Of a stretch of DNA of 64,000 nt, positions 7,838-17,147 are shown one piece after another (position 1 is the first letter of the stretch; each line of letters starts with the position of its first letter). The DNA lies in assembly GCF_026672255.1 (NCBI RefSeq), contig NZ_JAPOHA010000004.1, positions 1-64,000 on the forward strand, read 5' to 3'. This DNA is from Caproiciproducens galactitolivorans (GTDB taxonomy: Bacteria; Bacillota; Clostridia; Oscillospirales; Acutalibacteraceae). Position numbers and translations under genes: made by a program. A model generated the notes under the pieces. It was not told the DNA's origin. It saw nothing but the letters and a program-made list of their open reading frames with translations, and ran no database searches.

Positions 7838-9286
7838 TTATTTTATTAATTTCTTCATTGCGTCAACGAGAAGCTCCGCTTTCGTACCCACAATGACCTG
7901 TGTTACCTGATTTCCGGCTTTCAGAAGCCCCGAAGCGCCAAGAGACTTAAATGCGCCTTCGTCCAGCTCCTTATTGCTCTTCAGCACCAGACGGATTCTT
8001 GTAATACAGGAATCGATTTCCTTAATATTTTCGGAACCGCCGAGCGCATCCAGGTACTGTTTCGCTAAGGTATCAAAGCCCTGATCCGCAACCAGTTTGG
8101 AGAAATCAGCCGTTTCGTTGTCATCTTCGCGGCCGGGTGTCTTCAGGTTGAACTTCTTGATAAAGAAGACGAACAGGAAGAAATAGATAACCGCAAATAC
8201 AAGGCCGACCGGAATAATCATCCACCCGTTATGCGCAATCTTCCAGTTGAGCAGATAGTCCGTCAAGCCTGCGGAGAAGGCAAAGCTGTCATGAATATTC
8301 AGCGCGCTGCATACAACAAGGGATACACCCATTAATACCGCATGGATTAAGTACAGAACCGGAGCAAGGAACATAAACATGAATTCGATAGGCTCTGTAA
8401 TACCCGTTAAGAAAGCCGTAAAAGCAACGGAGAAAAGAGCGCCGCCGACGATTGTCCTGTTTTCCTTCTTCGCGCATACGTACATGGCTAAAGCAGCCGC
8501 GGGAAGAGCAAACATCATAATCGGGAAGAATCCTGCTGTGAAATGGCCGCCGGTTGGGTCGCCGGCAAGGAAACGGAAAATATCGCCGTGAGATACCGTA
8601 CCGTCAGGGGCTGTATACGTACCGAACTGGAACCAGATCGGGGTATTGATGACGTGGTGCAGGCCCAACGGAATGAGCAGACGGTTGAGGAATCCGTAAA
8701 AGAATTCTCCGACGCCTCTGCTTGTCAGCATCCAGTTCGCCGTGGCGTCAAGGCCTCTCTGAATGGTCGGCCAAATGAGGCCCAGAACGGCGCCTGTTGC
8801 AAGGGACATGCCGCCGGAAACAATCGGAACAAATCTTCTGCCGCCGAAGAACCCTAGCCAATCCGGCAGTTTCGTATCTTTAAATCGGTTATAGAGCAGT
8901 CCGGCAATAATACCGGCAATGATGCCGCCGAAGACGGACATATTAATTTTGGCCAAGTCTTTCGGCATTCCGCCCTGCGGTACGAACATCGTATGTACTT
9001 GCAGCGCATAATTAACCGCCTGGCTGGATTCTGTAAGAACATAATAGCAGATTGCGCCGGCTAAACCCGCCGCGCCGTGATTGTCTTTTGCCAAACCGAC
9101 CGCAATACCGATTGCAAACAGCATGGGCAGATTGTCGAACAGGACTCCGCCTGAATTTTGAATAAACGGAATATTGAGCAAGTCCGGCTGCCCGAATCGT
9201 AAAAGTAACCCTGCAATTGGAAGTGTCGCGATTGGTAACATCAATGATTTACCAAGCTTTTGAAATGCCGCTAAAACCTTTTGCAT
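7838..9286 (-). CDS. PTS EIIBC permease, glucose/N-acetylglucosamine family
   Basis: A 482-residue membrane transporter that imports and phosphorylates a hexose. The EIIC domain (residues 1-~370) holds about ten transmembrane segments and the family signature ITEPIEF. The EIIB domain follows, with the phosphorylated cysteine C427 in SCITRIRL. EIIA is encoded separately. Sequence features such as MLPIATLPIAGLLLR and the ALNIHDSFAFSAG segment are closer to NagE-type GlcNAc permeases than to PtsG, but substrate choice between GlcNAc and glucose is an inference. The ATG at 9284-9286 has GGGGG 8 bases upstream. It follows the antiterminator gene by 44 bases. Confidence 0.88.
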   Translation of the reverse strand: MQKVLAAFQKLGKSLMLPIATLPIAGLLLRFGQPDLLNIPFIQNSGGVLFDNLPMLFAIGIAVGLAKDNHGAAGLAGAICYYVLTESSQAVNYALQVHTMFVPQGGMPKDLAKINMSVFGGIIAGIIAGLLYNRFKDTKLPDWLGFFGGRRFVPIVSGGMSLATGAVLGLIWPTIQRGLDATANWMLTSRGVGEFFYGFLNRLLIPLGLHHVINTPIWFQFGTYTAPDGTVSHGDIFRFLAGDPTGGHFTAGFFPIMMFALPAAALAMYVCAKKENRTIVGGALFSVAFTAFLTGITEPIEFMFMFLAPVLYLIHAVLMGVSLVVCSALNIHDSFAFSAGLTDYLLNWKIAHNGWMIIPVGLVFAVIYFFLFVFFIKKFNLKTPGREDDNETADFSKLVADQGFDTLAKQYLDALGGSENIKEIDSCITRIRLVLKSNKELDEGAFKSLGASGLLKAGNQVTQVIVGTKAELLVDAMKKLIK

Positions 9287-9330
9287 TGTTTTTCCCCCTA
9301 AAATATATATTTTTAATCGAGCTCCCCCGA

Positions 9331-10164
9331 TCAGGTGACAAGTTGCCTGAGCTTCTCTATATCCTCCGCTATATAGGCAATTGCATCTTCGCAAAGACAT
9401 ACATTCATTTCTTTTTCAATCACCTCCGCTACTTTTGCTGCCGCCATATAGGAATCGATCATACTGAGCTTCACCTGCTGGCTTAATTTCATAACGATTG
9501 GACTTTCATTCGCGGCCGAAGTAACAAGGCAGTGGATGGAAAGCAAAAAACTTTTTGCGGGCGCGTGCGCCTTATCCAGTTTTTTCCCGATCATCACACC
9601 GACCATATCCAGAATTTCGCTGTATACCCTTGTGCTTTTCATGGCCATTCGGACATGTTTGTTTTTGCGCGCCGAGTAAAGATGAAGCGCAATAAAACCC
9701 GTTTCGCCGGTGCCGATTTCAACGCCGGTCCGCTCTTTTATGATCTCCGCGGCGATTTGCGCGATTTCGTATTCTTTACTGTAAAGGATGGAAATTTCCC
9801 CGATAAACGGATTGTCGATCGGCAAACCCATTTGCAGGCATTCAATCGCAAATGTGATATGATCCAGCAGCGCGCCGTACAAATTTTCATTTTGAATTCC
9901 AAGCTTCTTTTCCGCAATTTCGACAATCTCGCGCGTGATCTGTTCCACTTTCGCTTCTTCCAGACTTAGCTGCCTGAGCTTATTTTCATTTCCACTGCTG
10001 TCCAGTATGTAAAACATCTTCTGTTCCGCCGTATCTTCGTCAACAGCTTCTCCGGGCCTTTTTCCAAAGCCAATTCCTTTGCTCATCAGGACAATCTGGC
10101 TGCCATCCAGCTTTTGAGCAAGAACCGCATTGTTGTTCAATGCCTTAATCACTTTCAAGCACAT
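9331..10164 (-). CDS. BglG/LicT-family transcription antiterminator
   Basis: A 277-residue RNA-binding regulator. The N-terminal CAT domain (residues 1-55; MCLKVIKALNNNAVLA) binds the RAT hairpin in the operon leader. Two PRD domains follow (~65-170 and ~175-277) with conserved histidines (for example LLDHITFAIE and SIHCLV) that are targets of PTS phosphorylation. The ATG at 10162-10164 is 5 bases after GGAGG. The gene heads the PTS operon, and its own leader contains a RAT site overlapping a terminator, so the protein controls itself and the permease. GlcT-like and LicT-like members cannot be separated without alignment. Confidence 0.9.
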   Translation of the reverse strand: MCLKVIKALNNNAVLAQKLDGSQIVLMSKGIGFGKRPGEAVDEDTAEQKMFYILDSSGNENKLRQLSLEEAKVEQITREIVEIAEKKLGIQNENLYGALLDHITFAIECLQMGLPIDNPFIGEISILYSKEYEIAQIAAEIIKERTGVEIGTGETGFIALHLYSARKNKHVRMAMKSTRVYSEILDMVGVMIGKKLDKAHAPAKSFLLSIHCLVTSAANESPIVMKLSQQVKLSMIDSYMAAAKVAEVIEKEMNVCLCEDAIAYIAEDIEKLRQLVT

Positions 10165-10250
10165 TTCAGCCTCCGCACCTCTCAATTTTTTCTAGCTTTC
10201 AAATTTCGACGATTCGGCCTCAAATCTCCCCCCTTGAAGGCGTAAAAAAA

Positions 10251-10300
10251 GGCATAAGCAGTCATACCTCCCCAAACCGGGAGTTCTGAAAGCTTATGCC
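10251..10300 (-). terminator. Leader terminator of the PTS operon
   Basis: A perfect 9-bp stem (ggcataagc / gcttatgcc) followed on the minus strand by seven T residues (10244-10250), located between the promoter and the first gene. The ascending arm is shared with the RAT site, which makes the two structures mutually exclusive. Confidence 0.88.
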
Positions 10301-10320
10301 TGATCGAATCAGTTACATAC
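10291..10320 (-). promoter_or_regulatory. RAT (ribonucleic antiterminator) site
   Basis: The minus-strand RNA reads TATGTAACTGAT-TCG-ATCAGGCATAAGC, matching the LicT/BglG RAT layout (TGTTACTG...CAGGCAAAA) from memory. CTGAT pairs with ATCAG, and the last nine bases are also the 5' arm of the leader terminator. The binding protein is most probably the antiterminator encoded immediately downstream. Confidence 0.75.
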
Positions 10321-10334
10321 TTTAATTTTCCTCT

Positions 10335-10364
10335 ATTATAATATAGTTACTATGCTATTGTCAA
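10335..10364 (-). promoter_or_regulatory. Promoter of the PTS operon
   Basis: Consensus TTGACA (10359-10364) and TATAAT (10335-10340) on the minus strand with 18 bp between them. The predicted start near 10328 places the RAT site at the extreme 5' end of the transcript, as in other LicT/GlcT-controlled operons. Confidence 0.85.
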
Positions 10365-10492
10365 TATGATACGAAAAATTTTTCTTTTAAATATTTTTTT
10401 TATAAAAAAGAAGCTTTATTCTAAAAAAAATTCAGCTAAATGTTCCCCGGCACTCCTTGGCGCGGCAGGATTCGGCCTTCTTTGCAAATCGT

Positions 10493-11149
10493 TCAAAACG
10501 AATCCGGTTTGCACAGTTCCCGATAAGAATGGATATAGCAATCCGCTTCCCGCATAATCGTTTCTTTTTCGTATTCCGAATAGAAATCGTAAACCCCGCA
10601 GGCAGAAAAGCCGCCCGCTTTCGCCCCGCGGATTCCGGGGGAGATATCCTCGAACACCACGCATTCCTCCGGTTTCAGCCCGAGCCGCTGTGCCGCGAGC
10701 AGGTAGATATCCGGAAAGCCCTTTCCGCGCGTAACCTCGCTTAAATCGGCAAAGGCGTCGAATAAATCCAATACGCCGTTATTTTGGAGCGCTGGGCGGT
10801 ACAGTTCCTTCGTCTGCGCGGTTGCCACCGCCAGCTTTACCCCCCGGCTTTTCAGCTGGCGAAGGTAGGTTTCGGCGTACGGTTTCAGCCGGATCTCCGA
10901 CTCGTAGGCTTCTTTCGAAAGCGCAATCCAATCCCCAATCACTTCCTCCGCTGTTTCGGTCAGGGAAAAGCGGGAGATGGTATAAGCCGCCGCGGCGGGG
11001 TAGCCCATGGGGGTTACCTTCTCGACATAGTCCGCCGGAAGCGCGATTCCTCTTTTGGAAAGGAACCGCTCGTCGATTTTCGCCCAGATTCCCATGGAAT
11101 CCAGCAGGGTACCGTCCAGATCAAAGATTGCGCCGTTTTTATCTCTCAT
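10493..11149 (-). CDS. HAD-family phosphatase in the thiamine operon
   Basis: A 218-residue HAD hydrolase of the beta-phosphoglucomutase-like subgroup. Motif I is D10-L-D12-GT (nucleophile and acid/base), the helical cap follows, motif III lysine lies in TRGKGFPD, and motif IV is VVFEDISPG. It overlaps the thiE start-side neighbour by 4 bases (ATGA), so it is translationally coupled as the last gene of thiD-thiC-thiM-thiE. No thiL-type kinase is present here. A role as thiamine monophosphate phosphatase, feeding thiamine to a pyrophosphokinase, would complete the pathway. That role is inferred from context only; many HAD enzymes have other sugar phosphate substrates. Confidence 0.85.
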   Translation of the reverse strand: MRDKNGAIFDLDGTLLDSMGIWAKIDERFLSKRGIALPADYVEKVTPMGYPAAAAYTISRFSLTETAEEVIGDWIALSKEAYESEIRLKPYAETYLRQLKSRGVKLAVATAQTKELYRPALQNNGVLDLFDAFADLSEVTRGKGFPDIYLLAAQRLGLKPEECVVFEDISPGIRGAKAGGFSACGVYDFYSEYEKETIMREADCYIHSYRELCKPDSF

Positions 11150-11781
11150 TTGCTTTTCCCCTTAAATATTTTCAAAAGTTCGCGGGCGGCTTCGCGGATG
11201 TCCGGCTGGGCGATGACCGCGGAAACAACCGCCAGGCCGTCGATGCCAATCTTACAGAAAGCGGGCGCGGTTTTCCGGTTAATCCCCCCGATCACGACGA
11301 TCGGCAAGCTCACCGCGTCCCGGATTTTCAAGAGTTCGTCCATGGAAACAATTTTCGCGTCCGTTTTCGTGCCCGTGGCATACATGGCGCCGACCCCGAG
11401 ATAATCCGCGCCGTCTTTTTCGGCCTGAACCGCTTCCTCCAGACTGGAAGCGGAAACCCCGATGATTTTATCCCCGCCCAAAATCCCGCGCAGAACCCCG
11501 CAGGGCAGGTCGCTCTGGCCGACGTGCACGCCGTCGGCTCCGACGGCAAGCGCGATATCCGGCCGGTCGTTGATGATAAGCGGAATATCGTAGCGGTCGG
11601 TCACGGCTTTTACGGAACGGGCAGTTTCGTAAAAATCGCGCGAGGAACAATCCTTTTCCCGAAGCTGAACCAGCGTGCAGCCGCCGAGAATCGCCTGTTC
11701 CACCGCTTCCTCCACGGTCGGAACGGACATCAGGCTCCGGTCCGTGCAAAGGTACAGGGAATAATCGATTTTACGCTTCAT
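11146..11781 (-). CDS. thiE: Thiamine-phosphate synthase
   Basis: A 211-residue TIM-barrel enzyme that joins HMP pyrophosphate and thiazole phosphate into thiamine monophosphate. Visible family motifs are LCTD near the N terminus, QLREK at about residue 39, [11 protein letters not shown] around 100, [10 protein letters not shown], and [10 protein letters not shown], followed by the phosphate-binding VVIGGI. The start overlaps the end of thiM by 11 bases and the stop overlaps the HAD gene by 4, showing tight coupling. Confidence 0.95.
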   Translation of the reverse strand: MKRKIDYSLYLCTDRSLMSVPTVEEAVEQAILGGCTLVQLREKDCSSRDFYETARSVKAVTDRYDIPLIINDRPDIALAVGADGVHVGQSDLPCGVLRGILGGDKIIGVSASSLEEAVQAEKDGADYLGVGAMYATGTKTDAKIVSMDELLKIRDAVSLPIVVIGGINRKTAPAFCKIGIDGLAVVSAVIAQPDIREAARELLKIFKGKSK

Positions 11782-12589
11782 CCAGCTTCCCCCTCGCTTT
11801 CATAACCGCAGAATCCAAATGGCTCAGCGCGTCGAGAATCGCAATATGGAAGCTGCCGGTGCCAAGCCGCCCCGCTTTTTCATAGGCGATTTCCCCCGCG
11901 ATTCCCATGGAGGCAACGCCCGCAGCAGCCGCAACAAACGCGTCCCGGTTCGCACCCGCGTAAGCGCCGACCAGTGCGGTCGTCATGCAGCCTGTGCCGG
12001 TCACCTTGCTGAGCATCGGGTGTCCGTTGCGGATTTTTGCAATCCGCTTTCCGTCGGAGATTACATCCACCGCGCCGGTAATCGCGGCGGTACAGCCAAA
12101 TTTTTCGGCGACCGCTTTTGCCACGGCAGCCGCATCCCGGTTTCCGTCGGCGGCAGAAGCGTCCACGCCCCTCGTGGTCACGTCCAGCCCGGCGACAAAG
12201 GAAACCTCCGAAATATTGCCGCGCAGGACGGTGATTTTCACCTGCTCAAGGATTTCCTTCACGGTATCGTTGCGCAGTTTGGAAGCGCCCGCGCCGACCG
12301 GGTCGAACACAACCGGGATACCGCATTCGTTGGCCCTTTTCCCGGCCGCGATCATGGAGGAAATCGTGCGCCGGTTCAGCGTGCCGATATTCAGGACAAG
12401 GGCGGAGGAAATGGCGGCGATATCACCCGCTTCCAAAAGATCGTCCGCCATAATCGGCGAAGCGCCGATGGCAAGCAGCGCATTCGCGCAGTCGTTTACG
12501 GTAACGTAGTTTGTAATATTATGCACCAGCGGAGCGGTTTTACGAAGTTCCGCGTTCGCCTGTGAAACCTCTTTTGTAATTGCGTTCAT
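11771..12589 (-). CDS. thiM: Hydroxyethylthiazole kinase
   Basis: A 272-residue ribokinase-like kinase that phosphorylates salvaged 4-methyl-5-(2-hydroxyethyl)thiazole. The N-terminal signature [17 protein letters not shown] (part) is at about residues 20-36, and the catalytic/anion-hole loop is [11 protein letters not shown] near residue 195. FDPVGAGAS is also present. Since the operon holds no thiG, thiF, thiS or thiH, the thiazole half is expected to come from salvage through this enzyme, or from genes elsewhere. It lies 14 bases after thiC. Confidence 0.95.
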   Translation of the reverse strand: MNAITKEVSQANAELRKTAPLVHNITNYVTVNDCANALLAIGASPIMADDLLEAGDIAAISSALVLNIGTLNRRTISSMIAAGKRANECGIPVVFDPVGAGASKLRNDTVKEILEQVKITVLRGNISEVSFVAGLDVTTRGVDASAADGNRDAAAVAKAVAEKFGCTAAITGAVDVISDGKRIAKIRNGHPMLSKVTGTGCMTTALVGAYAGANRDAFVAAAAGVASMGIAGEIAYEKAGRLGTGSFHIAILDALSHLDSAVMKARGKLDEA

Positions 12590-12603
12590 ATTTCTCGTCC
12601 CCC

Positions 12604-13917
12604 TTATTTTTCAGAGCAGAACTCTACCTTTTTGCCCTCCAGAATTAAGTTTGTCGTGCGTACGGCGCACATTTTGCCGCACATGGAGCAGGTGTGCCGG
12701 TCGGCCGGGGGCGTGCTTTCAAAGTACCGTTTCGCCTTTTCGCCGTCGATCGCAAGCCGGAACATTTCGTCCCAGTCCATTTTGTGGCGGGCAAGCGCCA
12801 TTTTATCGTCCAAATCGCGGGCATGGGGAATGCCCTTTGCAATATCTGCGGCGTGCGCGGCAATCTTGCTGGCGACGATGCCCTCTTTCACGTCGTCCAG
12901 GTCGGGCAGGCGCAGATGCTCCGCGGGCGTAACGTAGCAGAGAAAGTCCGCCCCGCTGGCCGCCGCGATTGCGCCTCCGATTGCGGAAGTAATGTGGTCG
13001 TAGCCGGGCGCGATATCGGTAACCAGAGGGCCGAGCACATAGAACGGGGCGTTGTGGCAGATGCGCTTTTGCAGCTTCATATTCGCCGCGATTTCATCCA
13101 TTGCCATATGGCCGGGGCCTTCCACCAGAACCTGCACGTCCTTCTCCCACGCGCGCCGCGTGAGGTTCCCGATTTCGATCAGCTCGCTGATCTGGCCAGC
13201 GTCGGAGCTGTCGTTCAGGCAGCCGGGGCGCAGCGCGTCGCCAAGGCTGATGGTAACGTCGTGCTCACGCAGGATTTCCAGCACCTCGTCGTAATATTCA
13301 AAGAACGGGTTTTCGTTGCCCGTCATTTCCATCCAAGCAAACAAAAGGGAGCCGCCGCGGGAAACGATATTCATCTTGCGCCCTTCCCGGCGGAACGCTT
13401 CCACCGCGCGGCGGTTGATTCCCGCGTGAATCGTCATGAAGTCCACGCCTTCCTCGGCGTGCGCTTCCACTACCCTCAGAAAATCCTTTGCGGAGATTTC
13501 CAGCAGGTCCTTGTCCAGATAGCCGATCGCGTCGTACATGGGAACCGTTCCGATCATTGCCGGGGATTTTGCGATCAGTTCGCGGCGGAAGGTGTTGGTT
13601 TTGCCGTAATTGCTCAAATCCATGATCGCTTCTGCACCGAAGCGCAGAGCCATCTCCACCTTCCGCATTTCCACATCGTAGTTTTTGCAATCGCCGGAGA
13701 TTCCGAGGTTTACGTTGATTTTCGTCTTCAGCCCCGTGCCGATTCCTTCCGCGCAAAGCGCGGTATGGTGGATATTCGCCGGAATCGCCGCCTGGCCGCA
13801 GGCGACCAATTCCCGCAGTTTTTCCGGCTCTATGTACTCCTTCTTCGCTACGGTTTCCATCTCTTTTGTTAGGATTCCCTTTTTGGCCGCTTCCATCTGC
13901 GTTTTATAATTCCGCAT
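12604..13917 (-). CDS. thiC: Phosphomethylpyrimidine synthase
   Basis: A 437-residue radical SAM enzyme that rearranges aminoimidazole ribotide to HMP phosphate. The conserved blocks NINVNLGIS-like (KINVNLGIS), MDLSNYG, MTIHAG, RGGSLL and EGPGHM are present. The C-terminal Fe-S motif reads [10 protein letters not shown], that is CX2CX3C, one residue shorter than the CX2CX4C of E. coli-type enzymes; I recall similar wording in short clostridial ThiC. The ATG at 13915-13917 follows GGAGG by 8 bases and lies inside the last codons of thiD (14-base overlap). It lacks the long N-terminal extension of proteobacterial ThiC. Confidence 0.95.
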   Translation of the reverse strand: MRNYKTQMEAAKKGILTKEMETVAKKEYIEPEKLRELVACGQAAIPANIHHTALCAEGIGTGLKTKINVNLGISGDCKNYDVEMRKVEMALRFGAEAIMDLSNYGKTNTFRRELIAKSPAMIGTVPMYDAIGYLDKDLLEISAKDFLRVVEAHAEEGVDFMTIHAGINRRAVEAFRREGRKMNIVSRGGSLLFAWMEMTGNENPFFEYYDEVLEILREHDVTISLGDALRPGCLNDSSDAGQISELIEIGNLTRRAWEKDVQVLVEGPGHMAMDEIAANMKLQKRICHNAPFYVLGPLVTDIAPGYDHITSAIGGAIAAASGADFLCYVTPAEHLRLPDLDDVKEGIVASKIAAHAADIAKGIPHARDLDDKMALARHKMDWDEMFRLAIDGEKAKRYFESTPPADRHTCSMCGKMCAVRTTNLILEGKKVEFCSEK

Positions 13918-14716
13918 TGCGTAATCCTCCTTTTTGATACAGGGTATAAAAATGATTGGTGGGGCCGTGCCCTTTTCCAATGGGCAGAGCGTGGCGGATG
14001 GCGGTCGTTACATACTCCTTCGCCGCTTTTACGGCGTCAGCCGTTCCCATCCCGTTTGCCAGATTCGCCGCGATGGCGGACGACAGCGTACAGCCCGTTC
14101 CATGGGTATTTTTGGTTTGAATCCGCTCCGCTGTAAACGCAGAAAATTCCTTGCCGTCATACAGGATATCCACCGCATCACCCGAAAGATGCCCGCCTTT
14201 TATCAGCACGTTTTGCGTACCCATTTTCAACAGCAAAGCTGCGGCCTGCTTCATCTCTTCCGCAGTTTCGATTTTCATTCCGGTCAGGGCTTCGGCTTCC
14301 GGTATATTCGGCGTAATCAGAAATGCCCGCGGCAGCATTTCCTTTTTTAACGTTTCCAGCGCCTCCGGGTGCATCAGCGCGCACCCGCCTTTCGCCACCA
14401 TCACCGGGTCGAGCACCACGCCGCGCGGGCGGTACTGCAAAAGCTTGTCCGCCACCGTTTTCATCTGCTCTTTATTGGACAGCATCCCGATTTTCACGCC
14501 GTCGACCCGGATATCTTCAAAGACGGCGTCGATCTGGTCGGCAATGCTCTTCGGCGGGATATCTTTAATGGAAATCACGCGGCAGGTATTTTCCGCGACA
14601 ACGGATACGATCACGCTCATTCCGTAGACGCCGTGCGCGGCAAAGGTTTTTAAATCCGCCTGAATCCCCGCGCCGCCGCTGCAGTCCGAGCCTGCAATGG
14701 TTAATACATTCTTGAT
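13904..14716 (-). CDS. thiD: HMP/HMP-phosphate kinase with a non-standard start codon
   Basis: A 270-residue ribokinase-fold kinase that makes HMP pyrophosphate. The substrate motif [16 protein letters not shown] (part) occupies residues 8-23, and the GTGC anion hole is in [14 protein letters not shown]. No ATG, GTG or TTG lies between the in-frame TAA at 14729-14731 and this motif. AAGGAGG is followed 7 bases later by ATC (14714-14716), and the frame from there gives the normal N terminus [10 protein letters not shown]. The first ATG in frame (14618-14620) would remove 32 conserved residues. Initiation at AUC, or a recent ATG-to-ATC mutation or base-call error, must be assumed. First gene of the TPP-controlled operon; overlaps thiC. 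Confidence 0.88.
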   Translation of the reverse strand: MKNVLTIAGSDCSGGAGIQADLKTFAAHGVYGMSVIVSVVAENTCRVISIKDIPPKSIADQIDAVFEDIRVDGVKIGMLSNKEQMKTVADKLLQYRPRGVVLDPVMVAKGGCALMHPEALETLKKEMLPRAFLITPNIPEAEALTGMKIETAEEMKQAAALLLKMGTQNVLIKGGHLSGDAVDILYDGKEFSAFTAERIQTKNTHGTGCTLSSAIAANLANGMGTADAVKAAKEYVTTAIRHALPIGKGHGPTNHFYTLYQKGGLRNAEL

Positions 14717-14790
14717 AGTAATTCCTCCTTAGAACAAATCATCACGGAAAGACCGGAGGAGAGAATCGTCTCGGCAAGGCTTTTGAAAAT

Positions 14791-14817
14791 AAAAAAATGC
14801 CCGCCGTCACGGCGAGC
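14791..14817 (-). terminator. Expression-platform terminator of the TPP riboswitch
   Basis: An 8-bp stem (gctcgccg / cggcgggc, one G-U pair) with a 3-base loop followed on the minus strand by TTTTTTTATTTT. It lies between the aptamer and thiD and is the OFF structure of the switch. Confidence 0.85.
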
Positions 14818-14841
14818 ATACGATAGCGATATCTCTAAATC

Positions 14842-14925
14842 AAAGCTCCCTACGACAGTGTTAACTGACAGGTTCAAAGGGTCAGGTTTTACCTTCTCAA
14901 CTCGGATGAGTCCCCCCGTGTTCTT
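14842..14925 (-). ncRNA. TPP riboswitch aptamer (THI element)
   Basis: On the minus strand the conserved THI-box segments occur in order: an ACGGGGGGACT 5' arm, a TTGAGA segment in place of CTGAGA, ACCCTTTGAACCTG, and CGTAGGGAGC closing the helix. It is placed between a consensus promoter and an intrinsic terminator ahead of thiD-thiC-thiM-thiE, so TPP binding should stop transcription of the operon. Confidence 0.93.
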
Positions 14926-14940
14926 ATTCAATTTACTGTT

Positions 14941-14969
14941 ATCATATACTTTTTTTCATGCGCTGTCAA
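14941..14969 (-). promoter_or_regulatory. Promoter of the thiamine operon
   Basis: TTGACA (14964-14969) and TATGAT (14941-14946) on the minus strand, spaced by 17 bp, immediately upstream of the TPP aptamer. Confidence 0.8.
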
Positions 14970-15036
14970 TTCGCTTTGCCTGTAGATTTCTTCCGTTATA
15001 TCCCTTATTCCCCCTGAGCGCATTCCATCTTCTTTT

Positions 15037-17046
15037 TCAGCAGCGCACACAATTTCTGCCCGCCGCCTTTGCCTCGTACATCAGGTTGTCCGCCTTTTGT
15101 ATCAAGGAATCCACCGTATCCCCGGCGTTATATTCCACCACTCCGAAGCTGGCCGTAACGCTGTCCACCCCTGTAAGAATCATCTTGCTGATGCTTTCCC
15201 GCAATTCCTCCACCAAAGCCATCGCATTGTTCACCGTTGTACCCTGCATCAAGATGACGAATTCTTCCCCGCCCCAGCGCGCCAGGCAATCCGCCTTGCG
15301 AATCCTGTTTTTGATTACGTATGTCAAATTTTTAAGGACCTGATCGCCGACGTTATGCCCGTAACGGTCGTTGATGCGCTTGAAATGGTCCACATCCAGC
15401 ATGGTAAGGGAAAACGTCCCCCGGTTCCGCCGCCGGATAAGCTCGATTTCTTCCTCCAGCTTCCGGATAAAAAAACGCCTGTTGTATACATTGGTGAGAT
15501 AATCCGTTAAAGATAAAGAACGCAGTTCTTCTTCCATCTGCTTTTTTTCAGTGATATCGTCAATAATGACCTGAGCGCCCGTTACTTTTCCTTTGTCGCT
15601 CCTTGGTTTCACATGCAGCCTCAGGAATACTTTTTTGCCCCATTTCGATTCATAATTCATCTCGAAGATACCCAGTTCATTATTCTGCATGCATTCATCC
15701 AGTCTATTGGATAAGCCGTATTGAACCAGAAGAGGGAATGTTCTTAAATTAATCTTTTTTGTTTCCTCAATCCCCGGCGAACCCAGGATTTCCAGGGTTT
15801 TGGGATTTACATAAAGAATGTTGCATTCTTCGTCACACAATATGATTCCAATCGGCGCATTTTCCGCCAATTCAAAATATTGTTTCCGGCTGTTGATCAG
15901 TTCTTCCTGCGCCCGTTTGCGTTCACTGATGTCATGGATGATTGCGATGCAGTGCAAATCATCCATGATCTTCAGGAACGACATGGAAACCTCTATATTC
16001 AGTTCGTGCCCGTTCTTATGTTTCGCTTTTACCTCAATGGTTTTTCCTTTTGCATTTTTTGCCCCGGCCAACCGAAAGAACTCGAAACTGTTTTGAAAAG
16101 TGTGTTCATCCATCCCGACCAGCCTGTGCAGATTCTTTCCCAGGATTTCTTCCCGTGTATAACCGAAGATTTGTTCCGCCGCATGGTTCCACAGCGTTAC
16201 GTTTCCCTGACTGTTCAGGATAACGATCGCATCCTGCGCCGAATTAATAATGGCGTCCAGCATGGATTCCTTTTTCGTAAGCTGGTCTTTCATCGCGCTG
16301 CGTTCCGTCAGATCAACGGCCAGCGCCAGAAATAATTTTTTCCCTCCGTAATTCAGAAGCTGCAAATTCATTTCCACCGGATAAAGGGAGCCGTTTTTTC
16401 GCCGGTATACGGCATTATGGAAAATCTGCTGCTGTTCGCCGCTGCTTAACCGATTCAGAACTTTTTGAAAACAGTCCCGATCAAATTCCGGCTTAATATC
16501 GAGGAGGGTCATCGTATGCAGCTCTTCTCTTGTATATCCGATGTTTTTCACAGCAGCACGGTTTACAGCGGAAAATTTTAAGGTTTCCGCGTCAAAAATA
16601 TAAATCTCATTCACAAAATTTTCGAAAATCCGGTTAAACAGAATCGTTTGGGTATTTGCTTCGTGAAGATTTAAAGTCATTTCCACGGTGGACAGCAATA
16701 AGGCCTTGTCCATTCCCTTTATGACAAACCCGTATGCCCTGACTTCTTTCATTTTGTCAATGATGTCTTGGGACGTATTCCCTGTGAAAAAAATGACCGG
16801 TATATCCCTGTATTTTATGATTCTGCGCGCGGCTTCTATTCCGTTCATTTCGCCGGCCAATTCAATATCCATAAGAATTAAATCGATCGGCATACTGCAG
16901 GCTTTCTGCACCGCTTCTTCTCCTGCCGCAACGGTTTCTGTTTCATATCCGTTCGCATTCAGAAACTCCGACACCATCTTAGAAGTCAGAAGGCTGTCGT
17001 CCACCAGTAATATTTTTTTGCTTCTCAGTCCGTTTTCAATATGCAT
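15037..17046 (-). CDS. Response-regulator / triple-PAS / GGDEF diguanylate cyclase
   Basis: A 669-residue soluble signalling protein. Domains in order: receiver (about 8-130, KKILLVDDS with the phosphoacceptor in LILMDIELAG), three PAS domains (about 135-255, 265-380, 390-510, the second and third with ...DISERKRAQEEL and DITEKKQMEEEL linkers), and a GGDEF domain (about 515-665) with the active-site form GGEEF. The GGEEF signature predicts cyclic-di-GMP synthesis; no EAL domain is present. The ATG at 17044-17046 has GGGAGGT six bases upstream. It follows the AraC-type regulator on the same strand after about 100 bases and may share its signal, but a cognate kinase is not nearby. Confidence 0.9.
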   Translation of the reverse strand: MHIENGLRSKKILLVDDSLLTSKMVSEFLNANGYETETVAAGEEAVQKACSMPIDLILMDIELAGEMNGIEAARRIIKYRDIPVIFFTGNTSQDIIDKMKEVRAYGFVIKGMDKALLLSTVEMTLNLHEANTQTILFNRIFENFVNEIYIFDAETLKFSAVNRAAVKNIGYTREELHTMTLLDIKPEFDRDCFQKVLNRLSSGEQQQIFHNAVYRRKNGSLYPVEMNLQLLNYGGKKLFLALAVDLTERSAMKDQLTKKESMLDAIINSAQDAIVILNSQGNVTLWNHAAEQIFGYTREEILGKNLHRLVGMDEHTFQNSFEFFRLAGAKNAKGKTIEVKAKHKNGHELNIEVSMSFLKIMDDLHCIAIIHDISERKRAQEELINSRKQYFELAENAPIGIILCDEECNILYVNPKTLEILGSPGIEETKKINLRTFPLLVQYGLSNRLDECMQNNELGIFEMNYESKWGKKVFLRLHVKPRSDKGKVTGAQVIIDDITEKKQMEEELRSLSLTDYLTNVYNRRFFIRKLEEEIELIRRRNRGTFSLTMLDVDHFKRINDRYGHNVGDQVLKNLTYVIKNRIRKADCLARWGGEEFVILMQGTTVNNAMALVEELRESISKMILTGVDSVTASFGVVEYNAGDTVDSLIQKADNLMYEAKAAGRNCVRC

Positions 17047-17147
17047 TTTACTACCTCCCAATCACCTGTTTTACCCCCAAAAGCCGTAAAATCCCCGATA
17101 TCATCCAAATTCCCATCGAAAAAGCAGGGCAAAAACTGCCGCCGTAA

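Noticed and set aside
12694-13872. A 392-codon plus-strand open frame opposite thiC
   Set aside because: Antisense shadow of thiC, composition rich in His/Arg/Gln as expected from reversed codons; no supporting signal.
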